Origin: Pseudomonas salomonii
GTDB taxonomy: Bacteria > Pseudomonadota > Gammaproteobacteria > Pseudomonadales > Pseudomonadaceae
Length of the DNA: 64,000 nt
Assembly (NCBI RefSeq): GCF_900107155.1
Contig: NZ_FNOX01000008.1
Location: 1 to 64,000, forward strand
Direction of reading: 5' to 3'
Part shown: positions 18,835-26,553 of the stretch, piece after piece
Numbering within the stretch: position 1 is the first letter of the stretch
Layout: every line of letters begins with the position of its first letter
Program-made: the position numbers and the translations under genes
The notes under the pieces: generated by a model
The model's database searches: none
The model's input: only the letters and a program-made list of their open reading frames with translations
What the model was told of the DNA's origin: nothing

Positions 18835-19512
18835 ATGACCGATTTTGAGCAGCAACCTTTTGCGGACGCCGAGTTTGCAGAGAATCCGGAGCAACGATGC
18901 CCCTGCATACTGCTGTTGGACACGTCATCGTCCATGAATGGCGCGCCAATCCGCCAATTGAACGATGCGCTGCAATTCTTCAAAGAAGAGTTGTATGCCG
19001 ATGCAATGGCAGCGAAGCGGGTAGAGTTGGCAGTGGTGACCTTTGGACCGGTCAACGTCCAAACCGAGTTCACGACGGTTGATGGTTATTTCCCTGAAGT
19101 GTTAGAGGCTAGTGGTGTTACGCCAATGGGCGAGGCCGTTGAGCGTGCGTTGGATCTGCTGCGTGAACGTAAAGAGCGTTACCGAGCCAACGGCGTCAAG
19201 TATTACCGGCCTTGGGTTTTTCTGATTACAGACGGTGCACCAACGGATAATTGGCAGGAAGCGCGCCGACGTGTTCATGAGGGCGAGGAACGAAAGGAGT
19301 TCATGTTCTACTCCGTCGGTGTTGAGGGTGCGGAAATGTCGACTCTCACTCAGTTGGGAACACGTCAACCGCTCAAGCTGAAAGGTCTGGCGTTTCGAGA
19401 ACTCTTTGCTTGGTTATCGAGCTCGCTGAGCGCCGTATCGCAATCGAGTCCGGGGGATGCGGTTCCTCTCGCCAATCCGACAGGGCCAACGGGGTGGGCA
19501 GTTGCAGAATAG
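18835..19512 (+). CDS. TerY-like VWA domain protein
   Basis: A 225-residue single-domain von Willebrand A protein. The metal-ion-dependent adhesion site is complete: DTSSS (Asp29, Ser31, Ser33), the Thr in SGVTPMGEAV and the Asp in FLITDGAPTD. This arrangement and the compact length fit TerY of the tellurite/phage-resistance-linked Ter systems, though the separate TerY C-terminal domain is missing. VWA proteins of this type are thought to bind divalent metals and partner proteins. A ribosome site (AGGGGA) precedes the ATG at 18835. The PP2C gene starts inside its 3' end. Together with the kinase it makes up the TerY-P triad described in comparative genomic work on Ter systems. Confidence 0.88.
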   Translation: MTDFEQQPFADAEFAENPEQRCPCILLLDTSSSMNGAPIRQLNDALQFFKEELYADAMAAKRVELAVVTFGPVNVQTEFTTVDGYFPEVLEASGVTPMGEAVERALDLLRERKERYRANGVKYYRPWVFLITDGAPTDNWQEARRRVHEGEERKEFMFYSVGVEGAEMSTLTQLGTRQPLKLKGLAFRELFAWLSSSLSAVSQSSPGDAVPLANPTGPTGWAVAE

Positions 19513-20260
19513 ACTGCATTGGCGCTGGGCCTCGGCGTCGTGTATTGGCACGTCGCATCTGCGAATGGGCACACGCAAGCAGGATGCGTTTAGCATCATG
19601 CGGGTCCATTCAGATGCAATGTGTGCGATCGTTTCTGATGGCGCGGGCAGTGCTAGTCACGGAGGGCAAGGCGCTGCATTAGTGTGCCGCACCCTGCGGG
19701 TCAATTTTCGCAATTGGTTTAAACAGCATGAAGTTTTGCCCTGCGACGAAACGATCATGTGCTGGATTGACCAACTCCGCGATCATCTCTCTATGGTCGC
19801 GCAGAAGCGAGGCCTAACTCGGCGACAGTTTGCTGCCACACTGGTCATGCTGGTGGTGTTCAAAGATCAGGTCTTGGCCTTACAGATCGGCGATAGTGCA
19901 CTCGTGGCGCGCAAGACGGGTGTGTGGGAGGCCATTTGTTGGCCAGAGAACGGTGAGTTTGCTTCGACGACCTATTTCGTTACCGATGATCCTGAAGTTC
20001 GTCTGCACACCTATCGCTTCGATCGGGAGTACGACGCGTTCGCGCTTTTTTCAGATGGGCTTGAGTCCGTTGCGCTGGAGCAGGCTACGCAACAACCTTT
20101 TGCTCGCTTCTTCGACCCGATGATCAAACCGGTGGATCAAGCACGGGCGGATGGGCGCCTTGCCGAATTATCAGACGCACTCGCGCGTTATTTGCAGAGC
20201 CCTTCGCTGTGCGAGCGCACGGATGATGACAAGACACTCATTTTGGTGTCGTGTCGATGA
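19457..20260 (+). CDS. PP2C-family protein phosphatase of the TerY-P triad
   Basis: Metal-dependent Ser/Thr phosphatase, expected to reverse the neighbouring kinase. Motifs seen are WRWASASCIGTSHL near the N-terminus, the metal-binding SDGAGSASHGG, the GDSALVAR strand, FSDGLESV and the closing DDDKTLIL, all typical of PP2C. I give the ATG at 19457, which overlaps terY by 56 bases; a TTG at 19502 would still keep the conserved core and reduce the overlap to 11. The stop overlaps the kinase start (ATGA at 20257-20260), so kinase and phosphatase are translationally coupled. Confidence 0.88.
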   Translation: MRFLSPIRQGQRGGQLQNRLHWRWASASCIGTSHLRMGTRKQDAFSIMRVHSDAMCAIVSDGAGSASHGGQGAALVCRTLRVNFRNWFKQHEVLPCDETIMCWIDQLRDHLSMVAQKRGLTRRQFAATLVMLVVFKDQVLALQIGDSALVARKTGVWEAICWPENGEFASTTYFVTDDPEVRLHTYRFDREYDAFALFSDGLESVALEQATQQPFARFFDPMIKPVDQARADGRLAELSDALARYLQSPSLCERTDDDKTLILVSCR

Positions 20261-22437
20261 GTTCTACGCAGGTCAAAATCGGCGGTAAAACCGAGCGACT
20301 CGATAAGCAACTGGGCAAAGGCGGCGAAGGCGATGTGTACGCGCTGGTAGGGCGGGGAGACTGCGCGGTCAAGATCTACAAGACCGAGTTGCGAGGTTCC
20401 CGCGAGAACAAAGTTCGAGCGATGATTGACGGGCGATTGGCTGGTGCAACAACCCTCGTCGCTTTTCCGGCCGAAGTGGTGACTGATGCCTCTGGCAACT
20501 TTCTCGGTTTTACCATGCGGCTGGTGGCGGGGTACCGCGCGCTGCATGAGCTATACAGTCCAAAATCCCGCAAGATGCACTTTCCAAAGGCCGATTATCG
20601 CTTTCTGGTCCGCGTGGCTCAGAATGTCGCACGTGCTGTCGCCACAGTGCATCAGGCCGGGTGCATCATCGGCGACCTCAATCACTCTGGGGTTCTGGTA
20701 GGTCCCGATGCGACGGTCGCATTGATTGATGCCGACAGTTTTCAGTTCAGTTTGAAAGGCCACGCTTATCCTTGTGTTGTAGGCACCGAGGACTTCACAC
20801 CACCGGAGCTTCACGGGGGTAGCCTTGCAAAGGTCATCCGCACCCAGGCTCACGATAATTTCGGGCTTGCAGTTGCTATTTTTCAGTTGCTTGCGATGGG
20901 TAAGCACCCTTATGCAGGTCGTTACAGTGGTCCGGATCTGTCTCTGGGCCAATCGATCGCACAGAATCGCTTTGCCTTTTCGATGGCTCGACGGAACGAC
21001 ACACGTACCACGCCACCGCCCGGCTCCGTGCTGCTCGCAGATTATCCTGGGTCGATTGCGACGGCATTGGAAAGCGCGTTTGGTCTCTCACCATCGTCAC
21101 GTCCGGACCCCGCGACTTGGGTCAGTTTGCTCCAAGGACTCGAGATGGGATTGCGCCGCTGCGCAGACGTATCGACCCACTATTTTCCAGGCTCGGCAAC
21201 TTCTTGTTTGTGGTGTCGGCTGGCGAGTCAGTCTGGGGTCGAAATGTTTCCCCAAGGTCTGGCTGTTGGCACTGTGCCGTTGGCAGGGCTTTTTGATTTA
21301 GAACGCGTGTGGGCGGCTATTCGAGCACTGCATCTCCCGATTCCGGAGGAGGTTTTGCCGGTTTGGAGTGGCACTATCGCTGCCCCCAGCGTTGCTGTGA
21401 CGCAAGCAAAGGGTAATCGTCATGATCCAGCGATCATGGGAGGCGTCGCTTTACTAATTGCAATTATTGGATGTGTTTTCGCTCCAAAAGCAGCCCTGCT
21501 GTGGGGCGGTCTCGGCCTTTTCGGTTTAATTCGGGTCTTTGCTACCACTAAAGTGGACTCAACGCCTTTCCGCAAAGCCTATCAAGACGCCGACAGTAAA
21601 GTGCGCTTGGCGTCTCAAGCTTATCTTCAAAGAATTGGTCTGCGAGAGATGCATATCTTGCGTGCCGATTTGGAAGATGCAGTCATTCGATATCGGCAGG
21701 TCGAGACGGGTCTTACTCAGGCGCTCAGTCAGCTGAAGTTGACACGCGAGGAGCGCCAGCGCGTAGTTTTCCTGGATCGATTTTTGATCCGACGGGCGTC
21801 CATACCTGGCATCGGAGCGGGGAAGACTGCCACGCTTGCTTCTTTTGGTATTGAGACGGCTGCGGACATCACAGCTTCAGCAGTTCGAGCGGTGCCAGGT
21901 TTCGGAGAGGCGCTGACAGCAAAGATGTTGGCTTGGCGTCAGGGGCATGAGAGCAAATTCCGCTATAACACCACACCCGATCCGTCCGATCTACAAGCAG
22001 AGCAGTCCACTCGTGCGGCGTTCGCAACTAAACAAATAGAGCTCCAAAGAAAAATTCAGTCGGGTTTGGCTGCTTTGCAAGCTGCTATACCACGCTGCCT
22101 TTCTGCCAAAAACGCACCAGATCAGGCGCTCTCGCATGCACTCCAAGCGCGTGCTATCGCGCAACATGATTGTGCTGCGTTGGGGATTAGTGTGCCTGCG
22201 CCAGCTGCAATCTCCATCGATGTTCCCAAAAGAATGCAGATACAGCCGAGCGGAGCCCAGCCAGCGCCGGTGACCTCTCGTTCGTCGGTGTCGACTACCA
22301 CACGCTCATCTGCAACGAACGCTTGCCCGAGCTGCGGTGCTTCGATGGTTCCTCGTACCGCACGTAAGGGGAAGCATGCGGGGCGTCAGTTCTGGGGGTG
22401 CTCCAAGTTTCCCGTATGTAAAGGCACGAGAAGCTAA
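20257..22437 (+). CDS. Ser/Thr kinase with transmembrane, HhH and topoisomerase-type zinc-finger domains
   Basis: A 726-residue multidomain kinase. The kinase domain (about 1-290) has the glycine loop GKGGEGDVY, catalytic Lys39 (AVKIYK), a catalytic loop GDLNHSGVLV with Asp140 and Asn142, and IDADSF at 157-162 replacing DFG, the pattern of this family. A CxxC pair (SCLWC, near 310) may bind zinc. Membrane segments lie at about 390-428 (GVALLIAIIGCVF and WGGLGLFGLIRV). A charged helical region follows, then two helix-hairpin-helix motifs (IPGIGAGKTATLASFGI and VPGFGEALTAKML, about 512-556). The C-terminus is a topoisomerase I-like zinc finger (CPSCG then GCSKFPVC, about 690-722). The last two modules suggest a link to nucleic acids. 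The ATG at 20257 overlaps the PP2C stop. Confidence 0.88.
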   Translation: MSSTQVKIGGKTERLDKQLGKGGEGDVYALVGRGDCAVKIYKTELRGSRENKVRAMIDGRLAGATTLVAFPAEVVTDASGNFLGFTMRLVAGYRALHELYSPKSRKMHFPKADYRFLVRVAQNVARAVATVHQAGCIIGDLNHSGVLVGPDATVALIDADSFQFSLKGHAYPCVVGTEDFTPPELHGGSLAKVIRTQAHDNFGLAVAIFQLLAMGKHPYAGRYSGPDLSLGQSIAQNRFAFSMARRNDTRTTPPPGSVLLADYPGSIATALESAFGLSPSSRPDPATWVSLLQGLEMGLRRCADVSTHYFPGSATSCLWCRLASQSGVEMFPQGLAVGTVPLAGLFDLERVWAAIRALHLPIPEEVLPVWSGTIAAPSVAVTQAKGNRHDPAIMGGVALLIAIIGCVFAPKAALLWGGLGLFGLIRVFATTKVDSTPFRKAYQDADSKVRLASQAYLQRIGLREMHILRADLEDAVIRYRQVETGLTQALSQLKLTREERQRVVFLDRFLIRRASIPGIGAGKTATLASFGIETAADITASAVRAVPGFGEALTAKMLAWRQGHESKFRYNTTPDPSDLQAEQSTRAAFATKQIELQRKIQSGLAALQAAIPRCLSAKNAPDQALSHALQARAIAQHDCAALGISVPAPAAISIDVPKRMQIQPSGAQPAPVTSRSSVSTTTRSSATNACPSCGASMVPRTARKGKHAGRQFWGCSKFPVCKGTRS

Positions 22438-22656
22438 GGCTTGACTAGCCGGTCAACTGCGATTTGCGGCGTCTCCCGAAGTGGCGCAGGCGGTGAGAGC
22501 GGCTGATGTAGTAAGCCGCGCGATTCACAGGCTTGTCATGCCCCAAGAAGTAGTCCATGATTCTGTCCATAGATTGCGTTGTTGAACTTAAGAGTTCAAT
22601 GTTTTCTAAGGGATAGACGTTTAGTAAGAAACTCGTTTCCCGCTCCAAACACAAAG

Positions 22657-22686
22657 AAAAAGCCACTCTAACGAGTGGCTTTTTTT
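22657..22686 (+). terminator. Intrinsic terminator downstream of the kinase operon
   Basis: AGCCACTC (22661-22668) pairs with GAGTGGCT (22673-22680) around TAAC, flanked by A-run and T-run, so it could work in both directions. It lies 220 bases after the kinase stop. Confidence 0.8.
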
Positions 22687-22735
22687 GCCTGGGATTTAAG
22701 GAATAGACGCTTCGGCGTCTTTTTTTGTTTTTGCG
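22672..22735 (+). repeat. 64-bp repeated element, copy A
   Basis: CGAGTGGCTTTTTTTGCCT followed by ATTTA, AATAGACGCT, CGGC and TCTTTTTTT recurs about 1025 bases downstream at 23697-23761 with roughly 85 percent identity by eye. In this copy both hairpins are intact. The pair brackets the gene-poor segment. Confidence 0.7.
22705..22726 (+). terminator. Second intrinsic terminator with TTCG tetraloop
   Basis: AGACGC at 22705-22710 pairs with GCGTCT at 22715-22720 around a TTCG loop and is followed by a seven-base T-run. It stands in tandem with the preceding terminator. Confidence 0.8.
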
Positions 22736-22831
22736 TACAACCGCCCGAGTCCAGGTGATCCGGTGCAAACAAGTTTAGAGATAAAGTGATCGCTCGCCCA
22801 TCGCCCCAGTCGCCGCAAATGTGCCGACGTA

Positions 22832-23086
22832 CTAGGGCAGCGGGTCGAGCAAATCCAGTCGGATCAGGGCGTCCACACAGCGGGAGAAGGTCAGGCCACC
22901 GAAGGGGAATCGGGGCTGGAGGGTGACGAAGGCGGGCATGGGGAGATGCAGATCCTCCACGGCGATGGGGCTTCGTACTCTAGCAAGGCAGAGCGTTTCG
23001 ATGGCAAGGTCACCGTCACAATCACGCGCGTAATGGCGTTGCCTATAAGGGCGGCAGGCATGCTCTGACTGGGTAGAAAAATCCAT
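22832..23086 (-). CDS. Possible small protein or gene remnant (84 residues)
   Basis: An 84-residue reading frame whose C-terminal half (AVEDLHLPMPAFVTLQPRFPFGGLTFSRCVDALIRLDLL) looks like ordered coding sequence, whereas the first 40 residues, rich in Cys, Arg and His, do not. An in-frame stop lies just upstream of the ATG, and a different frame overlaps the N-terminal half, which fits an old gene broken by a frameshift. No clear ribosome site. Function unknown. Confidence 0.3.
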   Translation of the reverse strand: MDFSTQSEHACRPYRQRHYARDCDGDLAIETLCLARVRSPIAVEDLHLPMPAFVTLQPRFPFGGLTFSRCVDALIRLDLLDPLP

Positions 23087-23163
23087 CGCGAGGTGTTGGC
23101 GACAGGCTGCCGGCTAGATGTCCAACCCGCAGGTACTTCATCGTTCACTGACCTATGACGGTG

Positions 23164-23361
23164 TCACTTTTTATGGGTGAGGGTGTTCGCCTCGCTGGTT
23201 TCCCTGACCGCAAACATCAGGCAGCGCACCGCTTCACGATCCTGTTCCGACAAACAACGGTAGTAATGGATCAGGCGCTCTTCCTCTCGATTGAGTTGTC
23301 GGGGCCGCAGGGCTGTACCGATGGCGGTACGTAATGAGGGAAAAAATGCGGTATTTAGCAT
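23164..23361 (-). CDS. Possible small hypothetical protein (65 residues)
   Basis: A 65-residue frame from an ATG at 23361. The segment RQLNREEERLIHYYRCLSEQ and the following DREAVRCLMFAV read as a well-formed amphipathic helical pair, in the style of small Pseudomonas proteins seen near phage-type regulators. The ribosome site is weak and the function is unknown. It lies 77 bases upstream of the 84-residue frame on the same strand, so the two may be pieces of one former locus. Confidence 0.45.
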   Translation of the reverse strand: MLNTAFFPSLRTAIGTALRPRQLNREEERLIHYYRCLSEQDREAVRCLMFAVRETSEANTLTHKK

Positions 23362-23901
23362 GAGCCAGGTTCTTCATGAGCTGAATGGAGACGTGGGCTT
23401 CTTGCCCAGAACAACTGAATACATAACGTTTATTGTGGAAAAGGGCTCGTCATTTTTCGTGACTGCTGGGTATTTCAGAGGGGGCCGTCGGAAGTGTTTG
23501 GAGAAGGTGTAGGAGCGATCTTTCGAGGCTGGGTGAATAGCGGTGCGATTGAGCGCAGAGCCCACCAAACCGGCATCTCTGGTCAGATTGGCGGTGGGTA
23601 GGCGCGAGTCTGCCAACAACGGGACACCTCCTTGTGACGGCGCAGGTCAAATAGCGCATGGCTATACGGTCGTTTTCCGAAAGCGTGGGAAGTGTTCGAG
23701 TGGCTTTTTTTGCCTTCGATTTACTGAATAGACGCTCCGGCATCTTTTTTTCGCTTATGCGCAAAGTAGACGCAGCGCGCCCAGATTCGGAACCTCATCA
23801 ATTTTGAACTAATCATAATGTCCATCCCCCTAACGCTGTGCAGATTGCCCTGGCTCAGGTCGACCTGAGTTATCTACCTATTACGCGCTAAGGTGTGGTG
23901 A
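23362..23901. other. Gene-poor segment with repeat copy B
   Basis: No convincing gene. Overlapping short frames exist on both strands but lack ribosome sites and protein-like composition. The segment contains the second copy of the 64-bp element at 23697-23761 and an AT-rich stretch just before the csbD-like gene. It looks like degraded or mobile-element-derived sequence. Confidence 0.5.
23697..23761 (+). repeat. 64-bp repeated element, copy B
   Basis: Second copy of the terminator-like element at 22672-22735. Its first hairpin has lost its left arm and its second stem has one mismatch (GACGCTCCGGCATC), so it looks like a decayed duplicate. Confidence 0.7.
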
Positions 23902-24153
23902 ATGATGAAGAGTGAACAAGTCGAAGGTGTTGCAGAAAAACTTGCCGGCAAAGCCCAGGGCGCCGTTGGGAAATTGTTCGGTGATTCGAGGCTGGAAGCT
24001 GAAGGTGCGGGTCGGCAGGTTGCTGGTCAGCTCACCCAGAGTTACGGCGACGCACTGGACAGCGTGTCTACGTTCGTAAAAGAAAAACCCGTTGCTGCAC
24101 TTGCAATCGGTGCAGTAGCGCTGCTGGTGCTGGACCGTCTCCTGCGCCGCTGA
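23902..24153 (+). CDS. CsbD-like stress protein with C-terminal membrane helix
   Basis: An 83-residue protein. The first half matches the CsbD family (EQVEGVAEKLAGKAQGAVGKLFGD), small stress-induced helical proteins of unknown mechanism. Residues 60-80 (PVAALAIGAVALLVLDRLL) form one hydrophobic helix, with Arg-Arg at the end, so it may be membrane-anchored, resembling ElaB/YqjD-type tail anchors. AAGGTG lies upstream of the double ATG at 23902. It is monocistronic, with the LysR gene convergent downstream. Confidence 0.85.
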   Translation: MMKSEQVEGVAEKLAGKAQGAVGKLFGDSRLEAEGAGRQVAGQLTQSYGDALDSVSTFVKEKPVAALAIGAVALLVLDRLLRR

Positions 24154-24184
24154 GTCATACGCCGCGATGCTGTCGCGGCTCCTT

Positions 24185-25060
24185 TCATCTGTTGAGCGCT
24201 TGTTCCAAGTGTTCAACGAACAGGCGCACTCTGCGCGGAACATGCTGACGTGTCGGAAGCACCGCAGTGATGGAAAGTTGCTCGGGTACCGCATCTGCCA
24301 ATGTGACAAGGGCCAGGGAGCCTTCGGCAAGTTCGTTTCTGATGTCCCAGTATGTCAACATCGCCAGGCCCAAGTTCTGCTTGCTCGCCGTGCGCACCGC
24401 CTCGACGCTGTTGGCTGAGAAACTGCCGTGAGCGCGATGAGTGACAGCGTCAGCGTTTTTGGTGAACGGCCAGTAGGGCATGCCGTGCAACGCGATGCAC
24501 TGATGATGGTTGAGGTCATCCAGCACCGCCGGTGTGCCCCATTGCGCCAGGTAGGTCGGGCTTGCGCAGACGACGCGCGGGTTGGGTGCCAGGTTGGTCG
24601 CCACCAATGTTGAGTCGCGCAACGTGGCGATACGGATGGCCACATCAATGCCGAGCCCGGCGATGTCGATAATGCTGTCCGATAATGTCAGGTCGACCTT
24701 GAGGGTTGGGTTGTCAGCCAGCAGCGCTGGCAGCAGCGGCATGATAACGGTTTGGCCAAAGACGCTGGGCGCGGTGACCCTCAATGTGCCGCTGGCACTG
24801 CCTGTGCTGGATTTCAATGTGGCACGTGCCGCTTCGTTCGCCTCGAGCATGGTCTTTGCGTAAGGCAGGTACATTTCGCCTTCCGGTGTGAGTGCGACGG
24901 AGCGCGTAGTGCGGTGTACCAGGCGCACACCCAAGTCTTCTTCCAGGGCCGCCAGGCGTCGTGAGACGGTCATCGCCGACAATCCAAGCCGTCGCGCGGC
25001 CTCGGACAAGCTGCTGCTGATGGCGACGTTGGCGAACACCTCTATCTCGGGAATTTGCAT
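24185..25060 (-). CDS. LysR-family regulator, probable controller of the adjacent ene-reductase
   Basis: A 291-residue LysR protein. Its N-terminal winged helix-turn-helix (residues 1-60: VAISSSLSEAARRLGLSAMTVSRRLAALEEDLGVRLVHRTTR) is followed by the periplasmic-binding-like effector domain. It is divergent from the old-yellow-enzyme gene across 102 bases that contain two perfect palindromes, GGTTATAACC at 25061-25070 and AAGGCGCCTT at 25080-25089, which may be its binding sites. The layout suggests it regulates that neighbour and itself; the inducer is unknown. Confidence 0.9.
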   Translation of the reverse strand: MQIPEIEVFANVAISSSLSEAARRLGLSAMTVSRRLAALEEDLGVRLVHRTTRSVALTPEGEMYLPYAKTMLEANEAARATLKSSTGSASGTLRVTAPSVFGQTVIMPLLPALLADNPTLKVDLTLSDSIIDIAGLGIDVAIRIATLRDSTLVATNLAPNPRVVCASPTYLAQWGTPAVLDDLNHHQCIALHGMPYWPFTKNADAVTHRAHGSFSANSVEAVRTASKQNLGLAMLTYWDIRNELAEGSLALVTLADAVPEQLSITAVLPTRQHVPRRVRLFVEHLEQALNR

Positions 25061-25162
25061 GGTTATAACCTTTTCCGTTAAGGCGCCTTATTGCAAGCGT
25101 GCGCTTCTAATGGGCTATTGCCGCGCTTATCGTCATGGCTGGCAAATAAGTGAGGGCAAATC

Positions 25163-26260
25163 ATGACAGCACTAAACCTGCGCAGTGTAACTCCATTCGA
25201 TATGGGCGCTCTTAAACTGAAAAATCGTATGGCGCTTGCACCCATGACACGCGTCAGTGCAAGTGAGAACGGCAATGCCACGCCGGCAATGGCCCGATAT
25301 TACGAACGTTTTGCCCGTGGCGGTTTTGGCTTGATCATCACGGAAGGGATCTACACCGATCGGCAGTATGCCCAGGGCTACCTGAACCAGCCCGGTATCA
25401 CCGACAGCGAACAGGCGTTGGCCTGGCGCGCAGTGGTCGAGGCGATTCATCGCCATGAAAGCGCTGCCATCGCACAGATCATGCATGCCGGCGCATTGAG
25501 CCAGGCCAACCGTTTTGTCAAACAGTCTGCTGGCCCTTCGGCCATTCGCCCGAAAGGCGAGCAGATGGAGTTCTATCACGGCCAGGGTGCTTATAGGGTC
25601 CCACAGGCGATGAGCGATGAAGACATTGCGGATGCCATTGAAGGGTTCGCTCAGGCGGCTAAACGAGCTGTTGAGATCGCGGGCTTCGACGGTGTCGAGA
25701 TCCATGGCGCCAATGGCTATTTGCTGGATCAGTTCATGACCGACTATTCCAATCAACGCGAAGATCGATGGGGTGGTGATGTTCGTCAGCGCTTGAACCT
25801 GACGCTTGAGGTCATCACCGCCGTTAAAAAGGTGGTGGGGCACTCGCCGGTGGGTGTGCGTATATCCCAGGGCAAGGTCAATGATTTTCAGCACAAATGG
25901 GCGGGTGGCGAGCGCGATGCGCAGGTGATCTTCGGCAGCCTGGCTGACGCTGGTGTCGACTTCATCCATGTCACCGAGCATCGCACCTGGCAGCCGGCCT
26001 TTCCCGGTAACGAGGCAAGCCTGGTCACGCTGGCTCGCCGTTATGCGCCCGGTGTCGCATTGATCGCCAATGGCGGCGTGCAGGACTCGCCCAGCGTTGA
26101 ACAAACCCTGCAGGCGGGCGCAGATATTATCGCCGTTGGCAAAGCTGCCTTGGCCAATCCTGACCTGCTGCAGCGGTTGCTCGATGGCCGTGCGCCGGAC
26201 CCTTTCGACCCATCGCTGCTGGCGCCGTTTGCCCATATCAAGGATCGCGAGTTGAATTAA
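25163..26260 (+). CDS. Old yellow enzyme-family FMN ene-reductase
   Basis: A 365-residue NADH:flavin oxidoreductase/N-ethylmaleimide-reductase relative, a TIM barrel that reduces activated C=C bonds using FMN. Visible are the N-terminal LKLKNRMALAPMTR phosphate/FMN segment, IAQIMHAGALS, the substrate-binding His/Asn pair in EIHGANGYLLDQF, the TDYSNQREDRWGG loop and the C-terminal phosphate-binding ADIIAVGKAALANPD. GAGGG precedes the ATG at 25163. It is divergent from the LysR gene. The physiological substrate cannot be read from the sequence. Confidence 0.92.
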   Translation: MTALNLRSVTPFDMGALKLKNRMALAPMTRVSASENGNATPAMARYYERFARGGFGLIITEGIYTDRQYAQGYLNQPGITDSEQALAWRAVVEAIHRHESAAIAQIMHAGALSQANRFVKQSAGPSAIRPKGEQMEFYHGQGAYRVPQAMSDEDIADAIEGFAQAAKRAVEIAGFDGVEIHGANGYLLDQFMTDYSNQREDRWGGDVRQRLNLTLEVITAVKKVVGHSPVGVRISQGKVNDFQHKWAGGERDAQVIFGSLADAGVDFIHVTEHRTWQPAFPGNEASLVTLARRYAPGVALIANGGVQDSPSVEQTLQAGADIIAVGKAALANPDLLQRLLDGRAPDPFDPSLLAPFAHIKDRELN

Positions 26261-26553
26261 GCGCCGACCTCTGTCGTCCAGTTAGACGCTTTCTGGCTGT
26301 GCAGATCCCAACCGATGTTGACGTGAAGGTCGTGGTTGAAGGTCTGGCGCAGCGGTGCTCGATGGCAGGCTGGGGGCCGTGAGCAGAACTCGCCTATTAA
26401 CAGGCCTGTTGCTGGAGATTCGGGAGGGTGGCTCCGCGCACTATGTGCAAGGAAATTTATTATTAAGATAAAAAGTTTTATTGACTAAAAATTATATGGG
26501 GTAATTATTTCTCTGCATCTGCTTCATGCAGAGTCATCTTCAGGGTTATCCCG
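26261..26553. promoter_or_regulatory. Intergenic region upstream of the serine hydrolase, with operator-like repeats
   Basis: No gene is supported. A perfect 12-bp palindrome AACAGGCCTGTT lies at 26399-26410. A -35-like TTGACT (26481-26486) is followed 16 bases later by AATTAT (26503-26508). Directly downstream, CTCTGCAT (26511-26518) and ATGCAGAG (26526-26533) form a perfect 8-bp inverted repeat with a 7-base centre, placed where a repressor would cover the start site. The nearby TetR regulator is a candidate. On the minus strand, 26257-26370 can be read as the end of a protein-like frame (IGWDLHSQKASNW), perhaps a gene relic. Confidence 0.5.

Noticed and set aside
23374..23764. Overlapping minus-strand frames of 81 and 104 codons in the gene-poor segment
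   Set aside because: They overlap each other and the repeat element, lack ribosome sites and have no coherent composition.
26257..26380. Minus-strand frame ending GWDLHSQKASNW.. that looks like the tail of a protein
   Set aside because: Only about 36 residues are readable, no start and no recognisable family; at most a relic, so it is only noted in the intergenic entry.
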